From NCBI GenBank assembly GCA_040386355.1, contig JAZKFP010000168.1, positions 1-28,905 on the forward strand: DNA of 28,905 nt, read 5' to 3'. Position numbers and translations under genes: made by a program. Positions 14,731-22,771 of the stretch are shown in pieces (position 1 is the first letter of the stretch; every line of letters begins with the position of its first letter). Under the pieces are notes generated by a model. It was not told the origin of the DNA, made no database searches, and worked only from the letters and a program-made list of their open reading frames with translations. Origin of the DNA: JAZKFP01 sp040386355. Its GTDB lineage: Bacteria > Pseudomonadota > Gammaproteobacteria > Pseudomonadales > UBA6940.

Positions 14731-15792
14731 TCAACGGATTTTTGGGTCGAGCTCACCGCTAGCGTATCGCTCAACCATTCGGTCAAAAGACATTGGTTTA
14801 ATTCGTTGAGCTTGTCCTGCGCAACCGAATGCCTCATATCGATCAATACAGATGGATTGCATCGCTTTGACGGTTTCAGCAAAGTATTTTCGTGGATCAA
14901 ATTCGGAAGGATCTTTAGCAAGGAACTGTCGGATAGAACCCGTGGAAGCAAGGCGTAAATCGGTATCGATATTGATTTTCGTAACTCCATGTTTGATGCC
15001 TTCTTGAATTTCTGACACAGGAACGCCGTAGGTTTCTGAAATTTTGCCGCCGTATTTATTGATAATTTCAAGCCATTCTTGTGGCACTGAACTTGAGCCA
15101 TGCATTACTAAATGCGTGTTTGGAATTCTTTTATGAATTGCTTTAATGCGTTCAATCGCAAGAATATCACCTGTTGGTGGACGGGAAAATTTGTACGCGC
15201 CGTGACTTGTACCAATTGCGATTGCCAATGCATCAACACCGGTAGCTTTTACAAATTCTGCAGCTTCATCTGGATCAGTTAACATTTGATCGTGCGACAA
15301 AATACCTTCGGCGCCAACACCATCTTCTTCACCAGCAGCGCCAGTCTCTAAAGATCCTAAACAACCTAATTCACCTTCAACGGACACACCGCACGCATGC
15401 GCCATTTCTACAACTAATTTTGTAGTACGCACATTGTAGTCAAAATCAGTTGGTGTTTTTCCGTCTGTGCCTAAAGATCCGTCCATCATGACGGAACTAA
15501 ATCCGAGTTGAATCGAGCGCTGACATACGGCTGGAGAGGTGCCGTGATCTTGATGCATTACCACAGGAATATGTGGCCATTCTTCTAACGCCGCTAAAAT
15601 TAAATGCCGTAAAAAAGGTGCGCCTGCATATTTACGTGCGCCTGCAGAAGCTTGAACAATAACTGGGCTCGATGTTTTATCCGCGGCCAACATAATTGCA
15701 CGCATTTGTTCAAGATTATTTACATTAAATGCAGGTACGCCATAACTGTTTTCTGCAGCGTGATCCAAAAGCTCACGAAGTGTAATTAACAT
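14731..15792 (-). CDS. fba: Fructose-bisphosphate aldolase, class II
   Basis: Zinc-dependent reversible cleavage of fructose-1,6-bisphosphate to glyceraldehyde-3-phosphate and dihydroxyacetone phosphate. The 353-aa protein shows VPAFNVNNLEQ (19-29), VVMHQDHGTS (77-86) with catalytic D82 and zinc ligand H83, VEGELGCLGSLE, IGTSHGAYKF with a metal histidine, HGSSSVP, and KINIDTDLR for phosphate binding. The length and the internal EEDGVGAEG insertion resemble the CbbA-type class IIB branch rather than E. coli FbaA. It follows pgk by 24 bp in the tkt-gap-pgk-fba operon. The pyruvate kinase gene often found in this cluster is absent. Confidence 0.95.
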   Translation of the reverse strand: MLITLRELLDHAAENSYGVPAFNVNNLEQMRAIMLAADKTSSPVIVQASAGARKYAGAPFLRHLILAALEEWPHIPVVMHQDHGTSPAVCQRSIQLGFSSVMMDGSLGTDGKTPTDFDYNVRTTKLVVEMAHACGVSVEGELGCLGSLETGAAGEEDGVGAEGILSHDQMLTDPDEAAEFVKATGVDALAIAIGTSHGAYKFSRPPTGDILAIERIKAIHKRIPNTHLVMHGSSSVPQEWLEIINKYGGKISETYGVPVSEIQEGIKHGVTKINIDTDLRLASTGSIRQFLAKDPSEFDPRKYFAETVKAMQSICIDRYEAFGCAGQAQRIKPMSFDRMVERYASGELDPKIR

Positions 15793-15816
15793 TAATATTG
15801 CTCCTAAAAAATCTAA

Positions 15817-17001
15817 TTAATAACTTTGTTGAAAACGTTTTTGTAAAATCTCAACGGCTGGTAAAATATTGCCTTCTACCATTTCTAAAAAAGCACCGCC
15901 GCCAGTAGATGCATACGAAATTTGGTCTTGAATATTAAATGCTTCGATAGCAGCAAGCGTATCACCGCCACCTGCTAAAGAAAAAGCATCGCTTTTTGCA
16001 ATGGCTTCAGCTAACGCACGCGTACCATTTTGAAAAGGCTCTAATTCAAAGACGCCAACCGGTCCATTCCATAAAATCGTTTTGGATTGAGAAATAGTTT
16101 TCACAAGATTCTCGGCGGATTTTGGTCCAATATCTAAAATCATTTCATCTTTTTGAATATGATTTAAATCAATGGTTCGTGTTTTTGCATGCGCACTTAT
16201 TTCCGTTGCAACAACAACATCAATCGGTAATAACACCGATGTTTTTGACATTAATCGTCGCGCTTCGTCCAGCCAATCCGCTTCCATTAACGATTTACCC
16301 ACGTCATAACCTTGCGCGGCTAAAAACGTGTTTGCAATTCCGCCCCCAACAATTAAATGATCGACTTGCTGAGCTAATGAATTTAATACTTTTAATTTGG
16401 TAGAAACTTTTGAGCCACCGACAATGGCAATCAGTGGTCGCTTTGGATTTGCTAATACTTTTGCAATCGAAATTAATTCACGAACTAATAAAGGACCAGC
16501 GCAAGCAACACGTGCGTATTCAGCAGCTCCGTAGGTGGAAGATTGTGCGCGATGCGCAGTGCCAAATGCATCCATTACAAAAACATCGCACAGTTCAGCA
16601 AGTGCTTTTGATAAATTCTCGTCGTTCTTTTTTTCACCGACTTGAAAACGAATATTTTCCAGTAAAATAATTTTTGAATTTTTTAAATCAGTTGATAAAC
16701 CTTGGCGCCATTCGCTGACTAAAGGCACTGGCATGCCAAGATGTTGAGATAAATACTCTGCAATTGGCGCCAAAGAAAATTCCTGATCAAACTCACCTTC
16801 TTTTGGACGGCCCAAATGCGACGTAACAATTACTTGTTTTGCTGATGCTAACGCTTGACGAATAGTAGGTAATGCAGCTTGTAGACGTGCATCGTTTTGA
16901 ATCACACCATCACGAATTGGTACATTTAAATCTTCACGAATTAACACGCGTTGATTGGTAAGCGATACTTCGTCCATAGTTAAAACAGCAAGTTCAGACA
17001 T
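15817..17001 (-). CDS. pgk: Phosphoglycerate kinase
   Basis: Makes ATP from 1,3-bisphosphoglycerate in glycolysis; reversible. It is 394 aa from the ATG at 17001, preceded by a strong GGAAGGAAG site. An in-frame ATG at 17058 would start inside a repeat element and is unlikely. Motifs are VLIREDLNVPI near the N-terminus, TSHLGRPKEG for substrate binding, DAFGTAHRAQSS, VGGSKVSTKLKVL (the family usually has GGAKVSDK), ILWNGPVGVFE, and the nucleotide loop GGGDTLAAI. It is separated from gap by 150 bp that hold a palindromic repeat, so its message may be partly independent. Confidence 0.96.
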   Translation of the reverse strand: MSELAVLTMDEVSLTNQRVLIREDLNVPIRDGVIQNDARLQAALPTIRQALASAKQVIVTSHLGRPKEGEFDQEFSLAPIAEYLSQHLGMPVPLVSEWRQGLSTDLKNSKIILLENIRFQVGEKKNDENLSKALAELCDVFVMDAFGTAHRAQSSTYGAAEYARVACAGPLLVRELISIAKVLANPKRPLIAIVGGSKVSTKLKVLNSLAQQVDHLIVGGGIANTFLAAQGYDVGKSLMEADWLDEARRLMSKTSVLLPIDVVVATEISAHAKTRTIDLNHIQKDEMILDIGPKSAENLVKTISQSKTILWNGPVGVFELEPFQNGTRALAEAIAKSDAFSLAGGGDTLAAIEAFNIQDQISYASTGGGAFLEMVEGNILPAVEILQKRFQQSY

Positions 17002-17016
17002 AATTACTTCCTTCCG

Positions 17017-17142
17017 GTATCTGCCGCAAAATGTTTTCCCGGTTGTTGCAAAGTTCACTCACATGCTCACATACTTTTCAGTATGCTCCGCCGCTTCGTT
17101 CACTTTGCGCCTACGGGAAATTCATTCTGCGTTTGATATATT
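17017..17142. repeat. Palindromic repeat element between gap and pgk
   Basis: Inverted arms TTTTCCCGG..GCAAAGTTCAC (17034-17059) and GTTCACTTTGCGCCTACGGG (17098-17117), plus AAA, surround a perfect stem-loop CATACTTTTCAGTATG (17070-17085). The core context CTCACATACTTTTnAGTATGCT is shared with the serC-pheA repeat, differing in the loop base. The right edge, GCGTTTGATATAT (17130-17142), is identical to the end of the 4005-4239 element. The three therefore look like diverged members of one repeat family. It lies inside an operon and stays untranslated. Strong RNA folding here could change the gap:pgk ratio. Confidence 0.7.
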
Positions 17143-17151
17143 ACGTGAAAA

Positions 17152-18216
17152 TTAATTCGGGTTAACGGTTTCTAAAATGCGTAATAAATCCAATAAGCGT
17201 TGGATGTAACCCCACTCATTGTCGTACCACGCAAAAATTCGTAGGTGTCGATTGTGCACCTGAAGCCATTGGGTATCAATAATTGCACTTGCATGATGCT
17301 GAGTGAAGTCACACGACACAGCTGGAACATCACACCATCCCAATGTTGCATTTGAGCGTTGTGCCGCTTCGTACAGAATGTTTTGCAATTCGATATGCGT
17401 TATTTCTTGCTGAATTACTAGATGGATTTCGATCGCAGCGACATTTGCAACAGGTACACGAATCGAATGTCCTTGCACTTTACCTTCAAGCTCAGGATAA
17501 ATTTCTTTAATTGCTTGAATGCCTGGCGTTTCGGTAGGAATAAATGAATGCAATGCGCTGCGCGCCCGTCGCCAATCGCGATGTTCACCATCTTGCAATT
17601 GTTGATCGCTGGTTGCGCCATGAATTTCACTTACCATAACGCTTTCAATTTCAATCTTGTGATTGATTAATGGTTTAAGTACTGCGGCCAATGCATGGGT
17701 TGTACATGATAAGGTTGAAATAATTGGACAGTTAACTTCGTCTGACCACGACCGAATATGCGGCATAAAATGAGCGAGTTCTGGTAGTTTTGTTTCTAAC
17801 ATCGGCGCAGTAACCACCACTCGTTTTGCGCCAGCAATCAGATGAGTACAAGCTTCAGCGGTACGAAATTTTCCGGATGCTTCAATCACACAATCGATAT
17901 TTAACTCACGCCACGGCCAATCACTTTTTTGCTGTAAACACAGCGCATGCAAACCAATATGCGGTGCAGATAAATACATTTTTCCATCAACAAATGTGAG
18001 ACAAGGGCGTTGTGATTCAGGTAATGGTCTATAAATCGAATCGTAAATAAGCAAATGATGCATCAGATCAATTGCCATAACGTCATTAATGGCGACGATA
18101 GAAAAATGTTCCGCTTTAGATGCGCACAATGCGCGCACCAATCCACGACCAATACGACCCATTCCATTAATTGCAATGCGTAGGGATGGAGTCGATGTTG
18201 GTATAGAAACAGTCAT
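17152..18216 (-). CDS. gap: Glyceraldehyde-3-phosphate dehydrogenase family protein with a divergent active-site loop
   Basis: A 354-aa GAPDH-superfamily enzyme. INGMGRIGR (16-24) is the Rossmann loop, IND (43-45) supplies the NAD-selecting aspartate, and DWRRAR (214-219), RVPVANV (253-259) and WYDNEWGY (near the C-terminus) are family blocks. The catalytic pair is present: C171 in STLSCTTHALA and H199 in SEIHGATSDQQ. However, the usual SNASCTTNCLAP loop is altered at several near-invariant positions (Asn to Thr, Ala to Leu, Asn to His, Cys to Ala). The DQQ after the histidine recalls erythrose-4-phosphate dehydrogenase (Epd), which is often found between tkt and pgk, so Epd is the main alternative. 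It begins 14 nt after tkt. Confidence 0.82.
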   Translation of the reverse strand: MTVSIPTSTPSLRIAINGMGRIGRGLVRALCASKAEHFSIVAINDVMAIDLMHHLLIYDSIYRPLPESQRPCLTFVDGKMYLSAPHIGLHALCLQQKSDWPWRELNIDCVIEASGKFRTAEACTHLIAGAKRVVVTAPMLETKLPELAHFMPHIRSWSDEVNCPIISTLSCTTHALAAVLKPLINHKIEIESVMVSEIHGATSDQQLQDGEHRDWRRARSALHSFIPTETPGIQAIKEIYPELEGKVQGHSIRVPVANVAAIEIHLVIQQEITHIELQNILYEAAQRSNATLGWCDVPAVSCDFTQHHASAIIDTQWLQVHNRHLRIFAWYDNEWGYIQRLLDLLRILETVNPN

Positions 18217-18230
18217 GATTCTCTTTTTAC

Positions 18231-20237
18231 TTAGTGCTGAGTATTAATTACACGTTGAACCGTGCCAACAACCTGTTCGGTGGTAAATCCTAAATGCGCA
18301 TATGCTTGAGGTCCTGGCGCTGAAACTCCAAAGCGGTCCAGTCCAATTACGGCACCATCAAGACCAACCCATTCCCACCAAGGCTGTGAACAACCGGCTT
18401 CAATAGCAACACGTGCTTTAATTTGCGGTGGTAAGACTCGATCACGATAGGATTTAGGTTGCTTACGAAAACGTTCAACGCACGGCATACTCACTAATTG
18501 CGCATGAATACCTTGTTGCTGCAACGCATTAAAAGCAGTGCGTGCTAATTCCACTTCTGAACCAGTCGCAATTAAAATTACTTGTATATCTTCTGATGAA
18601 CCGCACACTACATAAGCGCCGCGTTCAATATCGGTAATTTGTTCAGGTGTTTGTTTGAGAGGCATTAAATTTTGACGTGATAAAATTAAACTCGACGGAC
18701 CATCCAAACGTTCTAACGCAGCTTTCCAAGAAATTGCTGTTTCAACCGCATCTGCCGGACGCCAGGTTTCAAGTCCAGGCGTTGCTCGCAATGAAGCAAG
18801 TTGTTCAATGGGTTGATGGGTTGGACCATCCTCACCTAATCCGATTGAGTCATGCGTGTACACCAAAATAATCGGTTGATGCATCAGCGCAGCCATGCGA
18901 ACCGCATTACGTGCGTATTCCATAAAGACTAAAAACGTTCCGCCAAATGGCCGAAATCCACCGTATAAACTGATGCCGTTCATGATTGCGGTCATACCGA
19001 ATTCGCGAACACCGTAATACACATAACTACCAGCAGCATCGATATGAATACCTTTACTGGTTTTCCAGTTGGTGTTGTTTGAATGCGTTAAATCCGCAGA
19101 GCCACCTAACATTTCGGGTAATTGCGGCGCCAAAATTTCCAAACACAATTGCGACGATTTACGGGTCGCCATTGGTTTTTCATGATTCGTCATTTGCTGT
19201 ATGACATCCGCTGCAAGCGTTTGCCATGCGCTGGGTAATTGTTTGGTAAATCGTCTTTGCAATTCGGCTGCTTCTGCAGGAAATGCTTGTTGATAGGCTT
19301 CGAACTGTTTATTCCAAGCTGCAGTGTGTTCAGCGCCTTGCATTGCAACTTTACGCCATTCAGAAATGACCGACTCTGGAATAAAAAAGTCTGGATGCAC
19401 CCAGCTTAAAACTTGCTTCGTTGCTGTCGTTTCTTTGGCGCCAAACGGAGCGCCATGACTGGATTCTTTTCCACCATGCAGATGTGATCCAAAACCAATC
19501 GTGGTTTTACAACAGATCAGCGTAGGTTTTGCAGTTTGCTGTTTGGCTTCGATTAATGCTTGATGCACAGCTTGTGGATTATGACCGTCAATGGCTTCAA
19601 TAACATGCCAACCGTAAGCGCGGAATCGAGCTGGAGTATCATCGCGGAACCAGCCGTCAACAGGCCCGTCGATAGAAATTCCATTGTCGTCGTACAACGC
19701 AATGAGTTTGGATAAACCAAGGCAACCTGCAAGTGATGCAGTTTCATGAGAAATACCTTCCATCATGCAACCGTCGCCTAAAATCACATAGGTGTAATGA
19801 TCAATAATGCTGTGGTCAGGCTTATTAAATTGTGCTGCCAGGGTTCGTTCAGCAATCGCCATTCCTACCGCATTTGCAAAACCTTGACCTAATGGACCTG
19901 TCGTTGTTTCAACGCCAGGTGTTTCGTGCCATTCAGGATGTCCTGGAGTTTTTGAGCCGAGTTGACGAAAGTTTTTTAATTCGTCTAACGATAATGGATA
20001 ACCACTTAAATGCAGCAGTGAATACAGCAACATGGACGCGTGGCCATTCGATAAGATAAATCGATCGCGATTGGGCCAATCAGAATGATTGGGATCATGT
20101 CGCATGACGTCTGCCCACAGAACTGTGGCGACATCGGCTAGGCCTAGAGGCGCGCCAGGATGTCCAGATTGCGCAGCATCAACAGCATCTAGGGTTAAAG
20201 CACGAATAGCATTAGCCATTTCGGTGTGACGCAACAT
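18231..20237 (-). CDS. tkt: Transketolase
   Basis: A thiamine-diphosphate enzyme that moves two-carbon ketol units between sugar phosphates, linking the pentose-phosphate pathway to glycolysis. Its 668 aa match the E. coli length. Visible features are SGHPGAPLG (24-32) with an active-site histidine, NGHASMLLYSLLH (64-76), GPLGQG (114-119), the ThDP/metal motif GDGCMMEG (154-161), the phosphate-binding HGGKESSHGAPFG, and the pyrimidine-domain VREFGMTAIMNG that carries the cofactor-activating glutamate. The ATG at 20237 has TGAGG upstream. It is the first gene of the minus-strand carbon operon tkt-gap-pgk-fba, which erythrose-4-phosphate links to the aromatic pathway elsewhere in the window. 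Confidence 0.97.
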   Translation of the reverse strand: MLRHTEMANAIRALTLDAVDAAQSGHPGAPLGLADVATVLWADVMRHDPNHSDWPNRDRFILSNGHASMLLYSLLHLSGYPLSLDELKNFRQLGSKTPGHPEWHETPGVETTTGPLGQGFANAVGMAIAERTLAAQFNKPDHSIIDHYTYVILGDGCMMEGISHETASLAGCLGLSKLIALYDDNGISIDGPVDGWFRDDTPARFRAYGWHVIEAIDGHNPQAVHQALIEAKQQTAKPTLICCKTTIGFGSHLHGGKESSHGAPFGAKETTATKQVLSWVHPDFFIPESVISEWRKVAMQGAEHTAAWNKQFEAYQQAFPAEAAELQRRFTKQLPSAWQTLAADVIQQMTNHEKPMATRKSSQLCLEILAPQLPEMLGGSADLTHSNNTNWKTSKGIHIDAAGSYVYYGVREFGMTAIMNGISLYGGFRPFGGTFLVFMEYARNAVRMAALMHQPIILVYTHDSIGLGEDGPTHQPIEQLASLRATPGLETWRPADAVETAISWKAALERLDGPSSLILSRQNLMPLKQTPEQITDIERGAYVVCGSSEDIQVILIATGSEVELARTAFNALQQQGIHAQLVSMPCVERFRKQPKSYRDRVLPPQIKARVAIEAGCSQPWWEWVGLDGAVIGLDRFGVSAPGPQAYAHLGFTTEQVVGTVQRVINTQH

Positions 20238-20353
20238 ATACAGACCTCAATCGTTACCGATTAAAAAATAGGGCGCCATTGTCCACTAGTGATGCAACGA
20301 CTGCAATGCTGGAAAAATTTGAAATCGATGCCAGTTTAGTGGTCGTCTCAACT

Positions 20354-20382
20354 ATCATAAGTAAGTGTCTAGGTGGTTTTAA
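20354..20382 (-). promoter_or_regulatory. Candidate sigma-70 promoter for the tkt operon
   Basis: On the minus strand, TTAAAA (complement of 20377-20382) and TATGAT (complement of 20354-20359) are spaced by 17 nt; TATGAT matches the -10 consensus at 5 of 6 positions. It would give a leader of about 110 nt before the tkt ATG. This is pattern matching in an AT-rich gap, so the call is tentative. Confidence 0.3.
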
Positions 20383-20451
20383 AATTAAAAAATGCATACG
20401 CTAGGGACATTAAGGTCTATAAGAAGATAAATGAATTTAATTTTTATACAT

Positions 20452-20475
20452 ATTTGGCTCAAAGATTGGCCAAAT
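20452..20475. promoter_or_regulatory. Dyad operator-like site upstream of the antitoxin-like gene
   Basis: A perfect inverted repeat, ATTTGGC (20452-20458) and GCCAAAT (20469-20475), with a 10-nt spacer ends 28 bp before the ATG at 20504. The arrangement suits a dimeric HTH regulator, possibly autoregulation by the Xre/MbcA/ParS-type protein itself. That is an inference. A chance palindrome is possible. Confidence 0.4.
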
Positions 20476-20503
20476 ATTAAGCGAATGTGTTTGGAGTGAA
20501 GTC

Positions 20504-20971
20504 ATGAAACGCGGTGTTTTGCAAGAATGGGTAGTGCCTGCTCGAGATTTAACGGTAGTGCACTGGTCCAGTTACTTACGATTATCTCGCGAATGGCATT
20601 TGAATTCTGATGAGAAAAAAACGTTATTACGTCTAACGCCTTTACAAACATTATCTAGTTGGCATGCATCCGTTTTTGATTTGAATCTTTCAGCAAGTCA
20701 ACTTGAGCGATTATCTTACATATTAGCTATTTATAATATTTTGACTCAGCTTTTTTCAGATTCGCAATGGATGCTGCGTTGGGTTCGTGCAACCCATCAA
20801 GATGAAATTTTTAAATTAGAAACCCCGTTAGATTTTATGATTAAGGCAGAGATTCGGCAGCTTCGACATTTAGCGTCTCATTTACTGCAATTTGAAAATG
20901 CGTTAGCGGCATGTACTAGCATTATTTCCAATAAAAATGAGCGTGGTGAATTTCCAAAACCACGCTCTTAA
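20504..20971 (+). CDS. Xre/MbcA/ParS-type antitoxin-like protein (DUF2384), without an adjacent toxin
   Basis: A 155-aa protein. Residues 30-55 (LREWHL-like segment, SDEKKTLLRLTPLQTLSSW) resemble the degenerate Xre-like HTH of this family. Residues 67-128 (LERLSYILAIYNILTQLF, then WMLRW and ETPLDFMIKAEIRQLRHL) fit the DUF2384 toxin-binding domain, whose usual form is 'RxxxLLxIYxxLxxLFxD...W...P...F.G.SPLDxM'. The usual partner is a RES-domain NAD-degrading toxin next door, but no RES gene is visible on either side. The ATG at 20504 has a GGAGTGAAG site. The last codons lie in a terminator hairpin shared with the convergent gene. It could be a solitary regulator or a relic of a toxin-antitoxin pair. 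Confidence 0.68.
   Translation: MKRGVLQEWVVPARDLTVVHWSSYLRLSREWHLNSDEKKTLLRLTPLQTLSSWHASVFDLNLSASQLERLSYILAIYNILTQLFSDSQWMLRWVRATHQDEIFKLETPLDFMIKAEIRQLRHLASHLLQFENALAACTSIISNKNERGEFPKPRS
20939..20967. terminator. Bidirectional rho-independent terminator between convergent genes
   Basis: A perfect 9-bp stem, GAGCGTGGT (20939-20947) with ACCACGCTC (20959-20967), has an 11-nt loop. On the minus strand it directly follows the stop of the kinase-like gene and is followed by ATTTTTATT, a good U-tract. On the plus strand the hairpin is inside the last codons of the antitoxin-like gene and is followed by TTAAAATT, which is weaker. Confidence 0.8.
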
Positions 20972-20976
20972 AATTA

Positions 20977-22593
20977 TTATTGTTCTGGAAAAATTTCAAA
21001 ATGGATATTTTCAACAGCATTTTGAAGCGTTAATAGTTGATTTTTAATACCGTCGTTTAAAGAAATATCATTTTTATGCATTTCCAAAAAACTATCTAAA
21101 TGCATTTTAATTTTTGGTAGTTCTTTTGCCATAGCGCAAACAAAGGTTAATGTTCGATTGGTAAAGTCTAATTGTTCTTCTATGGTCTCAGACTTCTGTA
21201 AGCCTTGAAAACAAAACCCGCCCGCACAGGCAAGTTCTACCCACGTAGTTAGTCGCAACCATAGGTGCGCATAATTTTCTTGAGTTTGAGAATTATTTGC
21301 TACATGCTGAAAAATCTTTTGGCAAAACTTATTAAAATCAGTCAAATCGATTTTTTCTGCGCCATTTCCGGCAATTAAATAATCATCCAATTGCGTGTGA
21401 TAGGTTTCCAGCCGATTTAATCGTAAGCGATGTTTTTCATCTTTAGGATGTTGGTTAATTTGAATAAAATCTTCATTCATTAAAATTGTATGTGTATGCA
21501 TTCGATCAACTGATTGAATAATTGCAGGCCCTGCAAGTAATTTAATAACATCCATGAAACTGTCGTTAATACCAAGAGGGCGTGTATCGATGCGTTGATT
21601 GCGATACAAGTTCTCACTTCCCATACGCTGCAATAAATTATTACTTTGCTGACAGTCGCCGTGTGTAATTAAGCCTTTGCTAAAACTTCCAAGCGCGTCA
21701 ATGATTGGTTCAATAAATGAAACTGGATTTTTATATACTGTGTCATCGATTGATAATTTTGATACATATTTCAGTGAACGTATAAGAGATGCGTCAATGC
21801 TAAAATGGCTTTGAATTTGCCAGCGAGACAGCGCGCGATCACCATAACTTGAAAGAAATACATTTTTTCTATCAGTGAGTGGAATATCTTGTAGTCCGTA
21901 TATTTTTTGTTCTTGAATTAATTGTTTTACTAAATTAAGAGTGTGGTCAACACATGTGTCTACGGAAAGCGGACCTTGCATGATGTAATCAGAGAGTGGT
22001 TTCGAAGCCTGTAGTAATCTATCTTTGTCATCTGTATCGGTAACGCAAGGGTAATCTGCAACGAATAAACTTAATGTCGGTGAAGTAACCGAATAACAGT
22101 CTAATAATCTTGGTCTACGCGCTTTTAATAATTCATTGAGTTCATTGTTTTGCAAAAAATGAGAATTATTTTCACAGGCTCCTGCTTCAACATCACGCAT
22201 AAATGCGTTTAAACCTGTGTGATTAGTTGGCATACATTTTCGAGCAATATTAATTTCCTGAGATTTGATTTCAGGAAGGAACCCTCTTTGAATTAGGGGT
22301 TTTTGAATTGAACGAATAATATAAATCGTTGCGCCGCTACCACCTCGTAATGTTTGCATGGGTCTTTCAAGCACAGAATTTGGCTGCCTTAAAATCGGAC
22401 AAAAATCATTTTTAATATTTTGTAAATTCATCAATGGCGACACAGTTGGCGACACAGTTGTCGATTGAAACCAACTAGGTCGTGAGCTTGCGCATTCGAT
22501 TTGATTTAAATTTTTTGAATTTTTGGGTATAGCTGGTGACATCGATCCAGATCGATAGGCATAACCTACCTGTGATGAAGCGGTACTGTGCAT
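20977..22593 (-). CDS. Kinase-like (APH/choline-kinase-fold) orphan protein, putative effector
   Basis: A 538-codon frame giving a protein of about 538 aa with no database name I recognise. Residues 1-80 are Ser/Pro/Asn-rich and look disordered, including a 12-bp tandem duplication that encodes a TVSP repeat. Residues 82-93 (LRGGSGATIYII) resemble a glycine-rich nucleotide loop. LITHGDCQQSNNLL places H311, D313 and N318 in the HxDxxxxN catalytic loop of aminoglycoside phosphotransferase-like kinases. The next I-D (D336, RIDTRPLGINDSFMDVIKLL) fits the metal-binding aspartate followed by 'D..KLL', as in that family. The C-terminal 200 residues are helical and unassigned. The ATG has AGAGG upstream. 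There is no signal peptide. The small-molecule or protein substrate cannot be deduced. Confidence 0.65.
   Translation of the reverse strand: MHSTASSQVGYAYRSGSMSPAIPKNSKNLNQIECASSRPSWFQSTTVSPTVSPLMNLQNIKNDFCPILRQPNSVLERPMQTLRGGSGATIYIIRSIQKPLIQRGFLPEIKSQEINIARKCMPTNHTGLNAFMRDVEAGACENNSHFLQNNELNELLKARRPRLLDCYSVTSPTLSLFVADYPCVTDTDDKDRLLQASKPLSDYIMQGPLSVDTCVDHTLNLVKQLIQEQKIYGLQDIPLTDRKNVFLSSYGDRALSRWQIQSHFSIDASLIRSLKYVSKLSIDDTVYKNPVSFIEPIIDALGSFSKGLITHGDCQQSNNLLQRMGSENLYRNQRIDTRPLGINDSFMDVIKLLAGPAIIQSVDRMHTHTILMNEDFIQINQHPKDEKHRLRLNRLETYHTQLDDYLIAGNGAEKIDLTDFNKFCQKIFQHVANNSQTQENYAHLWLRLTTWVELACAGGFCFQGLQKSETIEEQLDFTNRTLTFVCAMAKELPKIKMHLDSFLEMHKNDISLNDGIKNQLLTLQNAVENIHFEIFPEQ
22436..22459 (-). repeat. 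12-bp tandem duplication in the kinase-like gene
   Basis: GGCGACACAGTT is present twice in direct succession on the plus strand, adding four in-frame residues (TVSP) to the disordered N-terminal segment of the kinase-like protein. A slip-strand polymorphism is likely. Confidence 0.85.
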
Positions 22594-22771
22594 AAAACCT
22601 CTTTATTTATTTTATTGTTTTTGTTTCATTCTTTTTATTGCAGAGGTAAGGATTTAATCAGATCAATTCCCTGAAACTGCCACAAAAATATTATGACGGT
22701 CAAGCTTTCCTTAGCTCGGAGAGTCAGCTTAGAAGAAAATTCAAATTATGACTAGATGGAACTAAAAATTT

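Noticed and set aside
14731..15101. Long N-terminal extension of the alpha/beta hydrolase frame, overlapping fba
   Set aside because: The extra codons are simply fba read in another frame on the same strand; hydrolase similarity begins well downstream, so the start was placed at 14708.
17002..17058. Extended pgk start at 17058
   Set aside because: The extension lies in a palindromic repeat, whereas the ATG at 17001 has a strong GGAAGGAAG site and gives the standard PGK N-terminus.
22594..22771. PmrA-type (CTTAA direct repeat) regulatory box upstream of the kinase-like gene, as expected for Coxiella/Legionella effectors
   Set aside because: No pair of correctly spaced CTTAA-type half-sites was found.
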